From positions 16,232-80,231 of the forward strand of contig JAKSJP010000008.1 of the NCBI GenBank assembly GCA_024398105.1: DNA of 64,000 bases, in the 5' to 3' direction. Made by a program: the position numbers and the translations under genes. Source of the stretch: Bacteroidales bacterium. GTDB lineage: Bacteria; Bacteroidota; Bacteroidia; Bacteroidales; UBA932. Within the stretch, counting starts at the first letter, position 1, and each line of letters begins with the position of its first letter. Positions 28,399-38,480 of the stretch are shown piece by piece. The notes under the pieces were generated by a model. That model ran no database searches and was not told where the DNA came from. It worked only from the letters and a program-made list of their open reading frames with translations.

Positions 28399-31080
28399 AT
28401 GAAATTAACCAGAAGGCTCTATGCCGTAGCTCTTGCCGCAGTTCTCTGCTCTTTCCAGGCAATGGCTATAGACAACAAAGGCATAGCTCACCAGGAGCAT
28501 TCCTCAAGCCGTTTCTCAGTCATCAGGAGCAACAGACCGACTGCGATCCTTGCAGACGAGAATGACAATTCTGCCATCCAGATCGCGCTCAAGTCCCTCC
28601 AGAAGGACTTCACCGCTGTCAGCGGCGCGACTCCAAGGATTTCCAACAGCCCTGATGCATCACAGATGATCATCGTAGGCTCGATCGACAGCAAGTACAT
28701 CTCGCAGATCATCGCCAGCGGCAAGATCGATGGCAATGCCCTCAAGGGAAAGAATGAGAAGTATATCATGACCGTCGTCAAGAACCCTGTGGAAGGCGTA
28801 GACGAAGCCCTTGTCATCGCAGGTAGCGACAGACGAGGAACAGTCTATGGAATCTACGAGCTCAGTGAGCAGATCGGCGTATCTCCATGGTATTTCTTCG
28901 CCGACACCCCTATCGAGCACAAGTCAGACGTCGCCATTGACCATGGCACCTATACCGCAGGTGAGCCTGCAGTGAAGTACCGTGGTATCTTCCTCAACGA
29001 CGAGGCTCCTTGCCTCACCAGCTGGGTGAAGAACTACTATGGCACACAGCGCGGAGGCAAGGCCTTCTATGCTGACGTCTTCGAGCTCATCCTCCGTCTC
29101 AGAGGTAACTTCATGTGGCCTGCGATGTGGGACTGGGCTTTCTATGCCGACGATCCTGAGAACAGCAAGACAGCTGATGAGATGGGTGTAGTCATGGGAA
29201 CATCTCACCATGAGCCTATGGCCCGCAACCATCAGGAATGGGCCCGTAATCCTAAGGCCTACGGTGGAATCTGGGACTATACCCAGAACAAGAAGGAACT
29301 TCAGCGCTTCTTCCGCGAGGGTATCGAGCGTTCGAAGAACAACGAGGACCTCATCACCATCGGTATGAGAGGCGACGGCGACGCAGCCCTCAAGGGATCT
29401 GACGCAGACAACATCCAGATGATGGAAGGCCTCTTCAGAGACCAGAGAAACATCATCAGGAAGGTGACAGGCAAGCCAGCTGAGCAGCGCCAGCAGGTAT
29501 GGGCGCTCTACAAGGAAGTCCAGCTTTACTACGAGCAGGGTCTCCGCGTACCGGACGATGTCATCATCCTTATCTCAGACGACAACTGGGGTGATGTCCG
29601 CAAACTTCCAAATGAGGAGGAAAGAAAGCATCCAGGCGGATGGGGTATGTACTACCATGTCGACTACGTAGGTGCGCCACGTAACTCCAAGTGGCTCAAC
29701 GTGACCCCTGTACAGCACCTCTGGGAGCAGATGCAGCTCACCTATGACTACGGTGTCGACAAGATCTGGGTCCTCAACGTAGGCGACCTCAAGCCTATGG
29801 AGTATCCTATCTCCCTCTTCCTCGACATGGCATGGACCCCTCACAAGTACTCTGCAGCAACTCTTCAGGACCATGTACTTGAGTTCTGCGAGCAGCAGTT
29901 CGGTTCTCAGCAGGCAGCTGAGGCAGCACGTATCCTCAACCTCCTCTGCAAGTACAGCGGACGTATCACAGCCGAGATGCTCGACAAGAACACCTACAAC
30001 ATCGAGAACGGCGAGTGGAAGATGGTCGCTGACGAGTGGGCAAGACTCGAGGCCGAGGCTCTCCGCCAGTACATGACTCTCGAGCCTAAGTACCGCGACG
30101 TATACCAGCAGATCATCCTCTTCCCTACCCAGGCACTTGCAAACGTATATGACATGTACTATGCACAGGCCATGAACAACAAGCTCTTCGTAGAAGGCAA
30201 TCCTGCTGCAAACGAATGGGCAGACCGCTGCGAGAAGGACTTCAAGCGCGACTCGCTCCTCTGTCTCTCATACAACAAGGACATCGCAGGTGGCAAGTGG
30301 GACGGCATGATGACCCAGAAGCATATCGGTTACACCCAGTGGAACGACAACTTCCGTGCTGACACCCAGCCACAGGTATGCCGCTTCGAAGGCGAGATCA
30401 AGAGCGGTCTCTTCGAGTTCAAGGAGAAGAACGGCGTCGTAGCAATGGAGGCTGAGCATTACTTCAGCGCAAAGAACGCAGCTGATGCACAGTGGACAGT
30501 CATCCCTTACATGGGACGTACACTCAGCGGAATCTCGCTTCAGCCTTACAACAAGGCCACAGAAGGTGCCGAGATCAGCTACAAGTTCGCTCTCACATCC
30601 GACGTCAGGACCGCAGAGGTACACTTCATCCTCCACTCGACTCTTCCGTTCGTACGTCTTGAGGGACATAGGTTCATGGTTAGTGTCGACGGCGGTGCTG
30701 AGCAGGAGATCAACTTCAACAGCCGTCTCAACGAGCAGCCTGAGAACATCCACTCTATCTACTACCCTACCGTAGCAAAGAGAGTCGTGGACTGCACAGC
30801 GAAGATCGACATCAAGGGTGCCGGTGAGCATATCCTCACCATCAGACCGATCGAGCCTGCGACCGTATTCGAGAAGATCGTCATCGACTGCGGCGGTTAT
30901 GAGGAATCATATCTCTTCGGAACAGAGAGCCCTGTAGCCCGTCCATCCGAGGCAGGTGTGATCCCTTCTCTTCGTCCAGAGAGACCTCGCTTCACCCAAG
31001 AGCAACTCGAAGCCATGCGCAAGGCACGCGAAGAGGCCGAAGCAGCCGAAAAGGCCGCTGCAGGCAAGAAGAAGAAATAG
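28399..31080 (+). CDS. GH115 xylan alpha-1,2-glucuronidase
   Basis: 893 residues, secreted (MKLTRRLYAVALAAVLCSFQ...). The N-terminal domain, with AGSDRRGTVYGIYELSEQIGVSPWYFFAD, and the barrel segments KYRGIFLNDEAPCLTSWV and NFMWPAMWDWAFYADDP are typical of glycoside hydrolase family 115. This family removes 4-O-methyl-glucuronic acid from internal as well as terminal xylose residues. The protein ends in a low-complexity tail of about 35 residues rich in Glu, Ala and Lys that finishes with KKKK, and carries RPRF just before it. It lies 91 bases after susD on the same strand. Confidence 0.9.
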   Translation: MKLTRRLYAVALAAVLCSFQAMAIDNKGIAHQEHSSSRFSVIRSNRPTAILADENDNSAIQIALKSLQKDFTAVSGATPRISNSPDASQMIIVGSIDSKYISQIIASGKIDGNALKGKNEKYIMTVVKNPVEGVDEALVIAGSDRRGTVYGIYELSEQIGVSPWYFFADTPIEHKSDVAIDHGTYTAGEPAVKYRGIFLNDEAPCLTSWVKNYYGTQRGGKAFYADVFELILRLRGNFMWPAMWDWAFYADDPENSKTADEMGVVMGTSHHEPMARNHQEWARNPKAYGGIWDYTQNKKELQRFFREGIERSKNNEDLITIGMRGDGDAALKGSDADNIQMMEGLFRDQRNIIRKVTGKPAEQRQQVWALYKEVQLYYEQGLRVPDDVIILISDDNWGDVRKLPNEEERKHPGGWGMYYHVDYVGAPRNSKWLNVTPVQHLWEQMQLTYDYGVDKIWVLNVGDLKPMEYPISLFLDMAWTPHKYSAATLQDHVLEFCEQQFGSQQAAEAARILNLLCKYSGRITAEMLDKNTYNIENGEWKMVADEWARLEAEALRQYMTLEPKYRDVYQQIILFPTQALANVYDMYYAQAMNNKLFVEGNPAANEWADRCEKDFKRDSLLCLSYNKDIAGGKWDGMMTQKHIGYTQWNDNFRADTQPQVCRFEGEIKSGLFEFKEKNGVVAMEAEHYFSAKNAADAQWTVIPYMGRTLSGISLQPYNKATEGAEISYKFALTSDVRTAEVHFILHSTLPFVRLEGHRFMVSVDGGAEQEINFNSRLNEQPENIHSIYYPTVAKRVVDCTAKIDIKGAGEHILTIRPIEPATVFEKIVIDCGGYEESYLFGTESPVARPSEAGVIPSLRPERPRFTQEQLEAMRKAREEAEAAEKAAAGKKKK

Positions 31081-31093
31081 TCCCTGATACAAT

Positions 31094-31165
31094 AAAGAAA
31101 GACCTCTGAAACCGGGCTCCAAAGAACTTTGGAAAATGTCGCCCTTGTTTCAGAGGTCTTTCTTT
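31094..31165 (+). terminator. Terminator-like hairpin after GH115
   Basis: AAAGAAAGACCTCTGAAAC (31094-31112) and its exact 19-bp complement GTTTCAGAGGTCTTTCTTT (31147-31165) enclose a loop with its own hairpin, CCAAAGAACTTTGG (31119-31132). It is a cruciform-like structure at the convergent junction. Confidence 0.8.
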
Positions 31166-31209
31166 AAGGAATCAAATACTCGCAAGCAACTGAGAATCAG
31201 GCATATACA

Positions 31210-31287
31210 AAATGACTTTCGGCTAAAAAACCGAAAGTCATTTCATAAATAGCTATAATCCAGCGACTTACATAAAGCCGCTGGATT
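31210..31287. terminator. Two further stem-loops between convergent GH115 and uxuB
   Basis: Stem 1: AAATGACTTTCGG (31210-31222) with CCGAAAGTCATTT (31231-31243), A/T-rich on both sides and so usable on either strand. Stem 2: AATCCAGCG (31257-31265) with CGCTGGATT (31279-31287) followed by a T-run on the plus strand. Together with the previous hairpin they insulate the two operons. Confidence 0.75.
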
Positions 31288-31289
31288 TT

Positions 31290-32879
31290 TTATCTTGCTG
31301 AAACGTACTTGTGGAGGGTTGTGCGGACGGCGCCAGGGCCGGCGTAGAGCTCCTTGACCATTCCTTCGATCTGCTCACCGAGGCCTGCCTCATAGAGGTC
31401 AAGGCCGAAGACATCCTTGCGGCTGTAGAGCTGCTTGAGGCAGCTGAAATCCTGCTCCGGCTTACCGAGCTCGAGAGGAGCGACGATTGCCTGAAGCTCT
31501 TCAAGCAATGGATCGGTAGATGGAGTGAAAGGATTGCCGTTGTCATCGAGAGCCTTGAGGAAGCGGGCGTAACCGGCGAGGGTGAGAGGGATGAGGACGA
31601 GGTTGCTCATGTCGAGACCGCGAGCCACATACTTCTTGATGGTCTCACCGAAGCGGATAGGAAGCTTCTGGCTGGTATCGGTAGAGATACGCTGCGGAGC
31701 GTCCGGCATGAACGGGTTAGGCAGACGCTTGTTGATGACTGTACCGATGAACTCGTATGGATTGAGCACACCTGGGTCGGTCACAACCGGCATTGCCTCG
31801 ATATAGCCGATCTTCTGGATGAATCCACGGAGATCCTCATCGGCCATCTCTGCTGAGATGAGGTCATAACCCAACATCACGCCATAGATGGACATGGCTG
31901 TATGGAGAGGGTTGAGACAGGTCGTAACCTTCATGGTCTCTACCTCATCGACAGTCTTGCGGGTCGTGTAGAGCGCACCGCCGAGCTCGAGTGGAGGACG
32001 GCCGTTGGTATAGTTGTCCTCGACAACGAGATACTGAACTTCCTCCGCATTCACGAACGGAGCGGTGAAGGTCTTCTTGTCGGTGATGATGGTCTCATTG
32101 TCCTCGAATCCGTCGGCAGCGAGCATCTCCTGCACCTTCTCATGAGGGCGAGGAGTGATCTTGTCGATCATTGACCATGGATATGTCACCTTCTTCTCAT
32201 CCTGGAGATATGCAAGGAACTCTGCAGGGACGAGACCGGTCTCCACCCATTTCTGGGCATATGCCATGATACCGGCCTTGACCTTGTCACCGTTGTGCGA
32301 GCAGTTGTCCGTGCTCTGGACGGTGAGAGGATACTGACCAGCCTTGAATCGCTCATAGAGGAGCGCTGCCACCTTACCCATCGCGAGGACAGGTGTGAGG
32401 CCTCTCTCGAGGTCTGCAGGTGCGACGCTGTAACCCTTCTCGGTGATGGTGAAGGTGATCATCTGGAGGCTAGGTGTCTGGAATATCTCAACAAGGCGAT
32501 TCCAGTCCTGAGCGAACTGGAAATCGGCCTTGAGGCTTTCTGTGACAGAAGCGATGACCTTCTTCTCGATGGTACCGCTTGACTGAAGGCTCACGAGGAG
32601 GGCAAGGTTGCTGTAAGGGCGGTATGCCTTGTCGATGATCTCGTAGTCGAAGCTCTCGGCTACGATCACACCACGGTCATACTTGCCGCTGTTGAGCGCA
32701 TCGTTGAGTATGGCTGCAGGGAATGCACGGAAGATGTTTCCGGCACCGAAGTGAAGCCATGTAGGATTGTCATGGGTCTTCTTTGCAACCTCAGCGATAT
32801 CGAACTTTGGAAGCTCGTATCCCTTTGCCTCCCACTCGGAAGCATTGAAATTTTCAGAAAGGATATCTGTAAGTTTCAT
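31290..32879 (-). CDS. uxuB: Fructuronate reductase (mannitol dehydrogenase family)
   Basis: 529 residues. The N-terminal Rossmann region has WLHFGAGNIFRAF and the conserved ITFTITEKGYSVA; the C-terminal all-helical domain has the HTAMSIYG and DKITPRPH segments of the polyol dehydrogenase family. Next to uxuA the most likely reaction is D-fructuronate to D-mannonate with NADH; tagaturonate reductase is less likely. It is the last gene of the minus-strand operon starting with GH67, 49 bases after GH3. A UxaC isomerase for glucuronate must be encoded elsewhere. Confidence 0.85.
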   Translation of the reverse strand: MKLTDILSENFNASEWEAKGYELPKFDIAEVAKKTHDNPTWLHFGAGNIFRAFPAAILNDALNSGKYDRGVIVAESFDYEIIDKAYRPYSNLALLVSLQSSGTIEKKVIASVTESLKADFQFAQDWNRLVEIFQTPSLQMITFTITEKGYSVAPADLERGLTPVLAMGKVAALLYERFKAGQYPLTVQSTDNCSHNGDKVKAGIMAYAQKWVETGLVPAEFLAYLQDEKKVTYPWSMIDKITPRPHEKVQEMLAADGFEDNETIITDKKTFTAPFVNAEEVQYLVVEDNYTNGRPPLELGGALYTTRKTVDEVETMKVTTCLNPLHTAMSIYGVMLGYDLISAEMADEDLRGFIQKIGYIEAMPVVTDPGVLNPYEFIGTVINKRLPNPFMPDAPQRISTDTSQKLPIRFGETIKKYVARGLDMSNLVLIPLTLAGYARFLKALDDNGNPFTPSTDPLLEELQAIVAPLELGKPEQDFSCLKQLYSRKDVFGLDLYEAGLGEQIEGMVKELYAGPGAVRTTLHKYVSAR

Positions 32880-32928
32880 TTCTTACTGACTGTTTAGACT
32901 ATTTTTAATTCAAGCCCAAGATTGATTC

Positions 32929-35301
32929 TTAGATAAGTCTGAGCTTGAGAGCCTTGAGATCCTTGTCTGCAGATGACTTGCCACAGAGGACCTTGTACTT
33001 ACCGGTCTTCACTGCGAGCTCGCCGTCAGCTTCGCTGTAGTACTCGAATGAAGAAGCAGGAAGCTCGATCTCCACGACCTTGGTCTCGCCGGCCTTGAGA
33101 GAGATTCTCTTGAAGCCCTTGAGGTCCTTGTTAGGAGCTGTAGCGTCGCCGAGGCGCTTTACGTATACCTGTACGATCTCGTCAGAGTCGACCTTGCTCT
33201 TGTTGGTAACCTTTACCTTCACGGTCACTGACTCGCCAGCCTTGATCTTCTTTGAAGAGAGCTTAGCCTTGCCGTACTTGAAGTCCGCATAGCTGAGACC
33301 GAAACCGAACTGATAGAGAGGAGCCTCTGTCATGTAGCGGTATGTTCTGCCTGCCATGTCGTAGTTCTCGAAATCAGGAAGCTGGTCTGTAGACTTGTAG
33401 AATGTGATAGGAAGACGTCCTGAAGGAGAAACGACACCGCTCACCACGTCACCGACTGCAGTACCTGCAGCCTGACCGCCGTACCATGCACATACGAGTG
33501 CATCGTAGTCAGCCTCGTTTGCAGCAAGTGCGATAGCAGCACCTGTACAGAGGACGAATACGACTGGCTTGCCTGTAGCGTGGAGAGCCTTGAGCATCTT
33601 GCTCTGGATCTCGGGAAGCTCGATCTTTGTACGGTCACCACCGGCGAAGCCGTCGAGCTGTACGCGCATCTCCTCACCCTCGATCTCAGGAGAGATACCG
33701 CCGACGAAGAAGATCACGTCTGACTCAGCTGCACGTGCAGCAAGAGCAGCGAGAGCCTCGTCTGTGTAGTTCTCAGCAGGGATAGGTCTAGGGATAGAGT
33801 TGATGTCGATGTTCTTGATCTGAGCCATCATTCTCTCTCTCTGAGCCTGCATCTGACGTCTCTGCTCGATAGATACACCCTCGTAGTCAGCTGGAGCTGG
33901 ATCGTTAGGGTCCTCACCGTTCTCAAGCATCTGGACGATCATTCTCTCGATGTTGGTAAGAGATACATAGCCCTCGACGAGGTCGCAGCCGCGCTCGAAT
34001 GAGACCTCAGCGTTTGGATATGCGTTCTTGATACCCTGGAGAATGGTAACTGAAGATGAAGGAGTACCGTTGTAGTTACCGAGGAGCATCTTCGCGTTGT
34101 CAGCGTTAGGACCTACGACAGCGATCTTGTTGACAGAGTTCGCCATGATAGGAAGGACACCGTTGTTCTTGAGAAGAACGATAGACTCGCGGGCCATCTT
34201 GAGGGCCTGGTCCTTGTGAGCCTGGCTGTCGACGATGTCGATAGGAAGGTTTGACCATGGTACGAGAGCCTCAGGATCGAACATACCGAGCTCAAACATA
34301 CCATTGAGGATTCGGCGGATGCAGACGTCGATGTCAGCCTCCTTGAGAAGGTTCTTGTCAAGAGCATCCTTGAGGGCGTTGTATGAACGGCCGCACTCGA
34401 TGTCGGTACCTGTGAGGACAGCCTTTGCTGATGCGCTTGCTGCGTCTGGGTATACTGCGTGGGCGTTTGCTCTGTAGAAGTCATCGATAGCGCCGCAGTC
34501 TGAGACTACGAGTCCTGAATACTGCCATCTGCCACGGAGAATGTCCTCGAGAAGAAGCTCACTGCCGCAGCAAGGGTCACCTGCATAGCTGTTGTATGCA
34601 CCCATGACCTCTCTTACGTCAGCGTCGACGACGAGCTTCTTGAAAGCAGGAAGATAAGTCTCCCACATATCCACTGGAGAAACCTCGATGTCGAACTTGT
34701 GACGGAGTGGCTCCGGACCAGAGTGTACTGCATAGTGCTTTGCGCAAGCGTGGAGCTTGTAGTAGTTCTTGTCATTGCCCTGGAGACCGTTTACACAGGC
34801 AGCACCCATCATTGATGTAAGGAATGGGTCCTCACCGTAAGTCTCCTGGCCGCGTCCCCACCTAGGGTCACGGAAGATGTTGATGTTAGGAGTCCAGAAG
34901 GTAAGACCATAGTACTGCTTGTGCTCACCTCTGCTGATGGCATCGTTGTACTTTGCTCTAGCCTCGTCTGAAACTACTGTGAAAGTCTCGAGCTCGCCCT
35001 CTACATCCCATGTAGCAGCAAGACCGATAGCCTGTGGGAATACTGTAGCAAGACCTGCACGACCTACGCCGTGGAGAGCCTCGTTCCACCAGTTGTAGTC
35101 AGGAATTCCAAGACGCTCGACGCCCTTTGCGCCGTTCATCATCATTCCGATCTTCTCTTCAACGGTAAGACGAGAGAGGAGATCCTCGATACGCTCCTGC
35201 CTTGGAAGCTGGGCGTTCATGTAAGGAAGATTGCTCTGCGCCTTAGACGCTGCCGGCATCAAAAGAAGTGCTGATGCCAATGCGATAACTAATTTCTTCA
35301 T
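32929..35301 (-). CDS. GH3 beta-xylosidase/beta-glucosidase
   Basis: 790 residues, Sec signal about 1-21. The domains are the (beta/alpha)8 barrel, the alpha/beta sandwich and a fibronectin-III-like C-terminal domain (about 690-790). The catalytic Asp is in GLVVSDCGAID, and the DPRWGRGQETYGEDP and KHYAVHSGPEPLRHKF segments match xylosidase-type GH3 enzymes. It would release xylose from xylo-oligosaccharides once the side groups are gone, most likely in the periplasm. The family also includes beta-glucosidases; the neighbours favour xylose. Confidence 0.88.
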   Translation of the reverse strand: MKKLVIALASALLLMPAASKAQSNLPYMNAQLPRQERIEDLLSRLTVEEKIGMMMNGAKGVERLGIPDYNWWNEALHGVGRAGLATVFPQAIGLAATWDVEGELETFTVVSDEARAKYNDAISRGEHKQYYGLTFWTPNINIFRDPRWGRGQETYGEDPFLTSMMGAACVNGLQGNDKNYYKLHACAKHYAVHSGPEPLRHKFDIEVSPVDMWETYLPAFKKLVVDADVREVMGAYNSYAGDPCCGSELLLEDILRGRWQYSGLVVSDCGAIDDFYRANAHAVYPDAASASAKAVLTGTDIECGRSYNALKDALDKNLLKEADIDVCIRRILNGMFELGMFDPEALVPWSNLPIDIVDSQAHKDQALKMARESIVLLKNNGVLPIMANSVNKIAVVGPNADNAKMLLGNYNGTPSSSVTILQGIKNAYPNAEVSFERGCDLVEGYVSLTNIERMIVQMLENGEDPNDPAPADYEGVSIEQRRQMQAQRERMMAQIKNIDINSIPRPIPAENYTDEALAALAARAAESDVIFFVGGISPEIEGEEMRVQLDGFAGGDRTKIELPEIQSKMLKALHATGKPVVFVLCTGAAIALAANEADYDALVCAWYGGQAAGTAVGDVVSGVVSPSGRLPITFYKSTDQLPDFENYDMAGRTYRYMTEAPLYQFGFGLSYADFKYGKAKLSSKKIKAGESVTVKVKVTNKSKVDSDEIVQVYVKRLGDATAPNKDLKGFKRISLKAGETKVVEIELPASSFEYYSEADGELAVKTGKYKVLCGKSSADKDLKALKLRLI

Positions 35302-35321
35302 GTTACCTATCTGGATAATAA

Positions 35322-36515
35322 TTATTTAAGTTCATCTTCTACTGCAGCCATCATACCACCGACCAGTCCGAGGGCAAGCATACGGCCATAGAAACCATAT
35401 CCAGGATTGTAGTCGTTGACAGCGTCGTCAAGGATATCCTTTCCATGGTCGACTCTCATAGGGAGTCCGATGCCATTGTTGGCGTTGCGGCGTCTCTCTT
35501 CCTTGGTGAAGATCCTTGCAAGCTCTACAAGGTGGCCTCTGCCGCCTGTGTGAGGAGCCTCGATGAAGTTACCGCCACCGAGGACGTTGCATGAGCGCAT
35601 GTGCACGAAGTGTGTCCTTGATGCGAACTCGTTGGCCATTGCCACGACGTCGTTCTGCTCGCCTGCGCTGAGTGAACCTGCGCAGAATGTAAGGCCGTTG
35701 TGAGGATTGTCGACTGCGTTGAGCATCCAGCGGATGTCCTCAGCTGTACGTACGATTCTAGGAAGACCGAGGACCTCCATAGGTGGATCGTCAGGATGTA
35801 CGCACATGTTGATGTCCCACTTCTCGCAGACAGGCATGATAGCGTTGAGGAAGTACTTCATGTTCTCGCGGAGCTGAGCCTTGTCGATACCCTTGTAGAG
35901 GTCGAGGAGGCCCTTGAACTTCTTGATAGGCTCCTTGTCGCCCTCGTTGATGTTACCGTTGACGAAGCCCTGGGTCTTCACGATGATGGTATATACGAGG
36001 TCGTGCTTCTCCTCTGGGGTCATGGTCTTGTCGAGTTCCTCGACCTTAGCGACTATGTCAGCAGGGAAATCCTTCTCAGCACCCTCTCTCTCGAGGATCT
36101 TGATGTCGAAGTACGCAAAGCGTGCATAGTCGAAGTAAAGTGAGGTACTGCCGTCGTCCCACTTGTGCTTGAGGTCCGTACGGGCCCAGTCAAGCACTGG
36201 CATGAAGTTGTAGCAGATAGTCTTGATGCCGCACTTGCCGAGGTTCTCAAGGCTGATGATATAGTTCTCGATGAGCTTGTCGCGCTCAGGGCCGGCGTAC
36301 TTGATAGCCTCGCATACAGGAAGGCTCTCGACTACTGACCATCTGAGACCGAATGACTCGATGTAGTTCTTGAGGTCCATGATGGCCTCTTCTGTCCATA
36401 TTTCTCCGTTAGGAACCTCGTGAAGCGCTGTTACGATTCCCTCGACTCCAATCTGACGGAGCATGGAAAGGGTGATCTTATCCTTCTTTCCAAACCATCT
36501 CCAGGTTTTTTCCAT
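35322..36515 (-). CDS. uxuA: Mannonate dehydratase
   Basis: 397 residues, cytoplasmic (no signal). The motifs are WRWFGKKDKITL at the start, CVHPDDPP with the metal-binding His, and RMDHGKDILDD-like RVDHGKDILDD near the end. It dehydrates D-mannonate to 2-keto-3-deoxygluconate, so it links the glucuronic acid released by GH67/GH115 to central metabolism. It sits 20 bases after the esterase and 20 before GH3. KDG kinase and aldolase genes are not in the window. Confidence 0.93.
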   Translation of the reverse strand: MEKTWRWFGKKDKITLSMLRQIGVEGIVTALHEVPNGEIWTEEAIMDLKNYIESFGLRWSVVESLPVCEAIKYAGPERDKLIENYIISLENLGKCGIKTICYNFMPVLDWARTDLKHKWDDGSTSLYFDYARFAYFDIKILEREGAEKDFPADIVAKVEELDKTMTPEEKHDLVYTIIVKTQGFVNGNINEGDKEPIKKFKGLLDLYKGIDKAQLRENMKYFLNAIMPVCEKWDINMCVHPDDPPMEVLGLPRIVRTAEDIRWMLNAVDNPHNGLTFCAGSLSAGEQNDVVAMANEFASRTHFVHMRSCNVLGGGNFIEAPHTGGRGHLVELARIFTKEERRRNANNGIGLPMRVDHGKDILDDAVNDYNPGYGFYGRMLALGLVGGMMAAVEDELK

Positions 36516-36536
36516 AATATCTTGATTTCTTTGTTT

Positions 36537-38474
36537 CTATGTAGTGAAATTCATTCTTTCCGAATTGGGCTCGAACTCCCAGTCATCAGTCCTGAAAGGA
36601 GACGCAAGGAGACCTTCCTTGTTGACGAGGTTCGCATCGTCTGGGTTGTCAGCCCATGCGTAGCGCACTGCGACAGGATTCTTCACCTGTGGGCTTGACA
36701 CGATGACTGTGTTGCCCTTGATGACTGCGTCCGCCCATACGAACTTCCTGTCCGCGCCAGCGATCGCGAAGTGCTTGAGAGCACCTCCGCCATTGACCTT
36801 GAGAGCGCTCTCGCTCCTGAAGGTGATGATGATCTTGTCACCCTCGACCCTCATGCTTTCATAGGCCGGGCCGGATGCGACGACCTTCTCCTTGTAGTAG
36901 AGCTTGCGGGCATCGGTGAAGAGTATCTTTGCGAGGTCCTTCTTGTTGAGAGGATGGATGTCGTTGTACTCTCCGAGGTTGTAGCATACTGCGAGAGCGG
37001 TGTTCGGAACCTTCTGGGAAACCTTGAACTGTGCCTCGCGGAGCCTTGCCCAGTCGCTGTCGGTAGGATGGTCATACTTGTCCATGTAGTTAGGGAGCTG
37101 ACAGATGAGGAAAGGCATGTCCGGCATCTTGAAGACATCTCTCCACGAAGCGATGAGCTTGGTGAGAAGCACTTCGTACTCTGATGCACGGGATGCGTTC
37201 GTCTCGCCCTGGTACCACTGGGCTCCGGCGATGGTGTAGTTCCTTACCGGATAGATCATACCGTTGTAGAGACCAGCACCTGTGAAGCTGCTTCTGGCAG
37301 CGCCGCCTCTCTGAGGGCCGGCGAAGCCTGCGTTCCTCTGAACAGGGGCACGTCCGACTTTATATTTCCAAGTTCCCGTAAGGTCGACCTCAGCCTCGTC
37401 ACCGGCGATCTTGTAGGTCTTGTCCGGAACGAAACCTGCGTCGCCCGCATTTGCGGTAAGCCTTACAGCCACTACGTTCTTTCCAGCATGGAGCACTCCG
37501 GCAGGGATGTCGTACTTGCGCGGAGGTCCGAAGTAGGATGTCGAGCCGACGAGCACGCCGTTCACATACACCTCATCGCCGTCCACCATACGGCCCATAT
37601 AGATCTTTGCATGGCGGCCGGACATGGACTCAGGCACGTCGACGGTCTTCCTGAACCAGATGACGCCCTTGCTGATGCCCTGACGCTCAAGATAGCCAGG
37701 CTGCTGTACTGTCGCCCAGTCCGAGTCGTCGAAGTTCTCCTTCTGCCATCCGCCTACCTGGCCATTGTCCTGCTGGGCTTCCTGCTGAGCGGCGAACTGA
37801 GCATCGGCATCGGCCTTCTGCCTGGCGATGGCAGGGATCTGGAGGAGATACTCCTCAGGGACCCAGCTCTCGATCGCAGAGCCACCAAGACTTGAAACGA
37901 GCATACCCTGAGGGATGCCCGTCTTCTCGTATGCCTCCATCGCATAGAAATATGCGAGAGCCTTCCAGTTCATCACATCTGACGCTACTGCAGAGTGCCA
38001 CCTGTCTCCTGCGAGGATATCCTCGTCGAGGACTCCAGGAGTGTTCTGGGTAGGCACCTTGTACATGCGTACCATGTGGTTGTTTGAGACTGGGATCTCA
38101 GGGAACCTGTCGACGAGTCTCTCGATCGGAGTCTCCTGGTTCGACTGGCCTGAGAGGAGCCATACATCTCCCACGAGCACATCCCTCAGGATGATCTCAT
38201 TGACCTCGAGGACATAGGGACCGCCGGCCTTGTGGGCAGCGAGCTTCACCATCCAGTCGCCGTTGGCGTCGGCCTGAGTGAAGTAGTGCTGTCCGTCGAA
38301 CCTTACGGTGACCTTCTCGCCCGGGTCGGCCCATCCCCATACATTTGCCTCGGTGTCACGCTGGAGCACCATGCAGTCGGAGATGACCTTAGGGAGCCTT
38401 ACTTTAGCATCAATGGCCGATGGTGCCATAAGAAGCACCATCAAGGCCAATGACAATTTAAGATATGTCTTCAT
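36537..38474 (-). CDS. SGNH-type acetylesterase (sialate O-acetylesterase family)
   Basis: 645 residues, signal peptide about 1-23. The block-I motif is WLLSGQSNQETP, the usual GQSN serine of this family; a galactose-binding-like jelly-roll insert covers about 260-380, and the second SASA half has GAQWYQGETNAS. These proteins deacetylate sugars, and in xylan loci they are read as acetylxylan or aceto-oligosaccharide esterases, not sialate esterases. That reading is from context. It follows GH67 by 6 bases. Confidence 0.82.
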   Translation of the reverse strand: MKTYLKLSLALMVLLMAPSAIDAKVRLPKVISDCMVLQRDTEANVWGWADPGEKVTVRFDGQHYFTQADANGDWMVKLAAHKAGGPYVLEVNEIILRDVLVGDVWLLSGQSNQETPIERLVDRFPEIPVSNNHMVRMYKVPTQNTPGVLDEDILAGDRWHSAVASDVMNWKALAYFYAMEAYEKTGIPQGMLVSSLGGSAIESWVPEEYLLQIPAIARQKADADAQFAAQQEAQQDNGQVGGWQKENFDDSDWATVQQPGYLERQGISKGVIWFRKTVDVPESMSGRHAKIYMGRMVDGDEVYVNGVLVGSTSYFGPPRKYDIPAGVLHAGKNVVAVRLTANAGDAGFVPDKTYKIAGDEAEVDLTGTWKYKVGRAPVQRNAGFAGPQRGGAARSSFTGAGLYNGMIYPVRNYTIAGAQWYQGETNASRASEYEVLLTKLIASWRDVFKMPDMPFLICQLPNYMDKYDHPTDSDWARLREAQFKVSQKVPNTALAVCYNLGEYNDIHPLNKKDLAKILFTDARKLYYKEKVVASGPAYESMRVEGDKIIITFRSESALKVNGGGALKHFAIAGADRKFVWADAVIKGNTVIVSSPQVKNPVAVRYAWADNPDDANLVNKEGLLASPFRTDDWEFEPNSERMNFTT

Positions 38475-38480
38475 TTCGAA

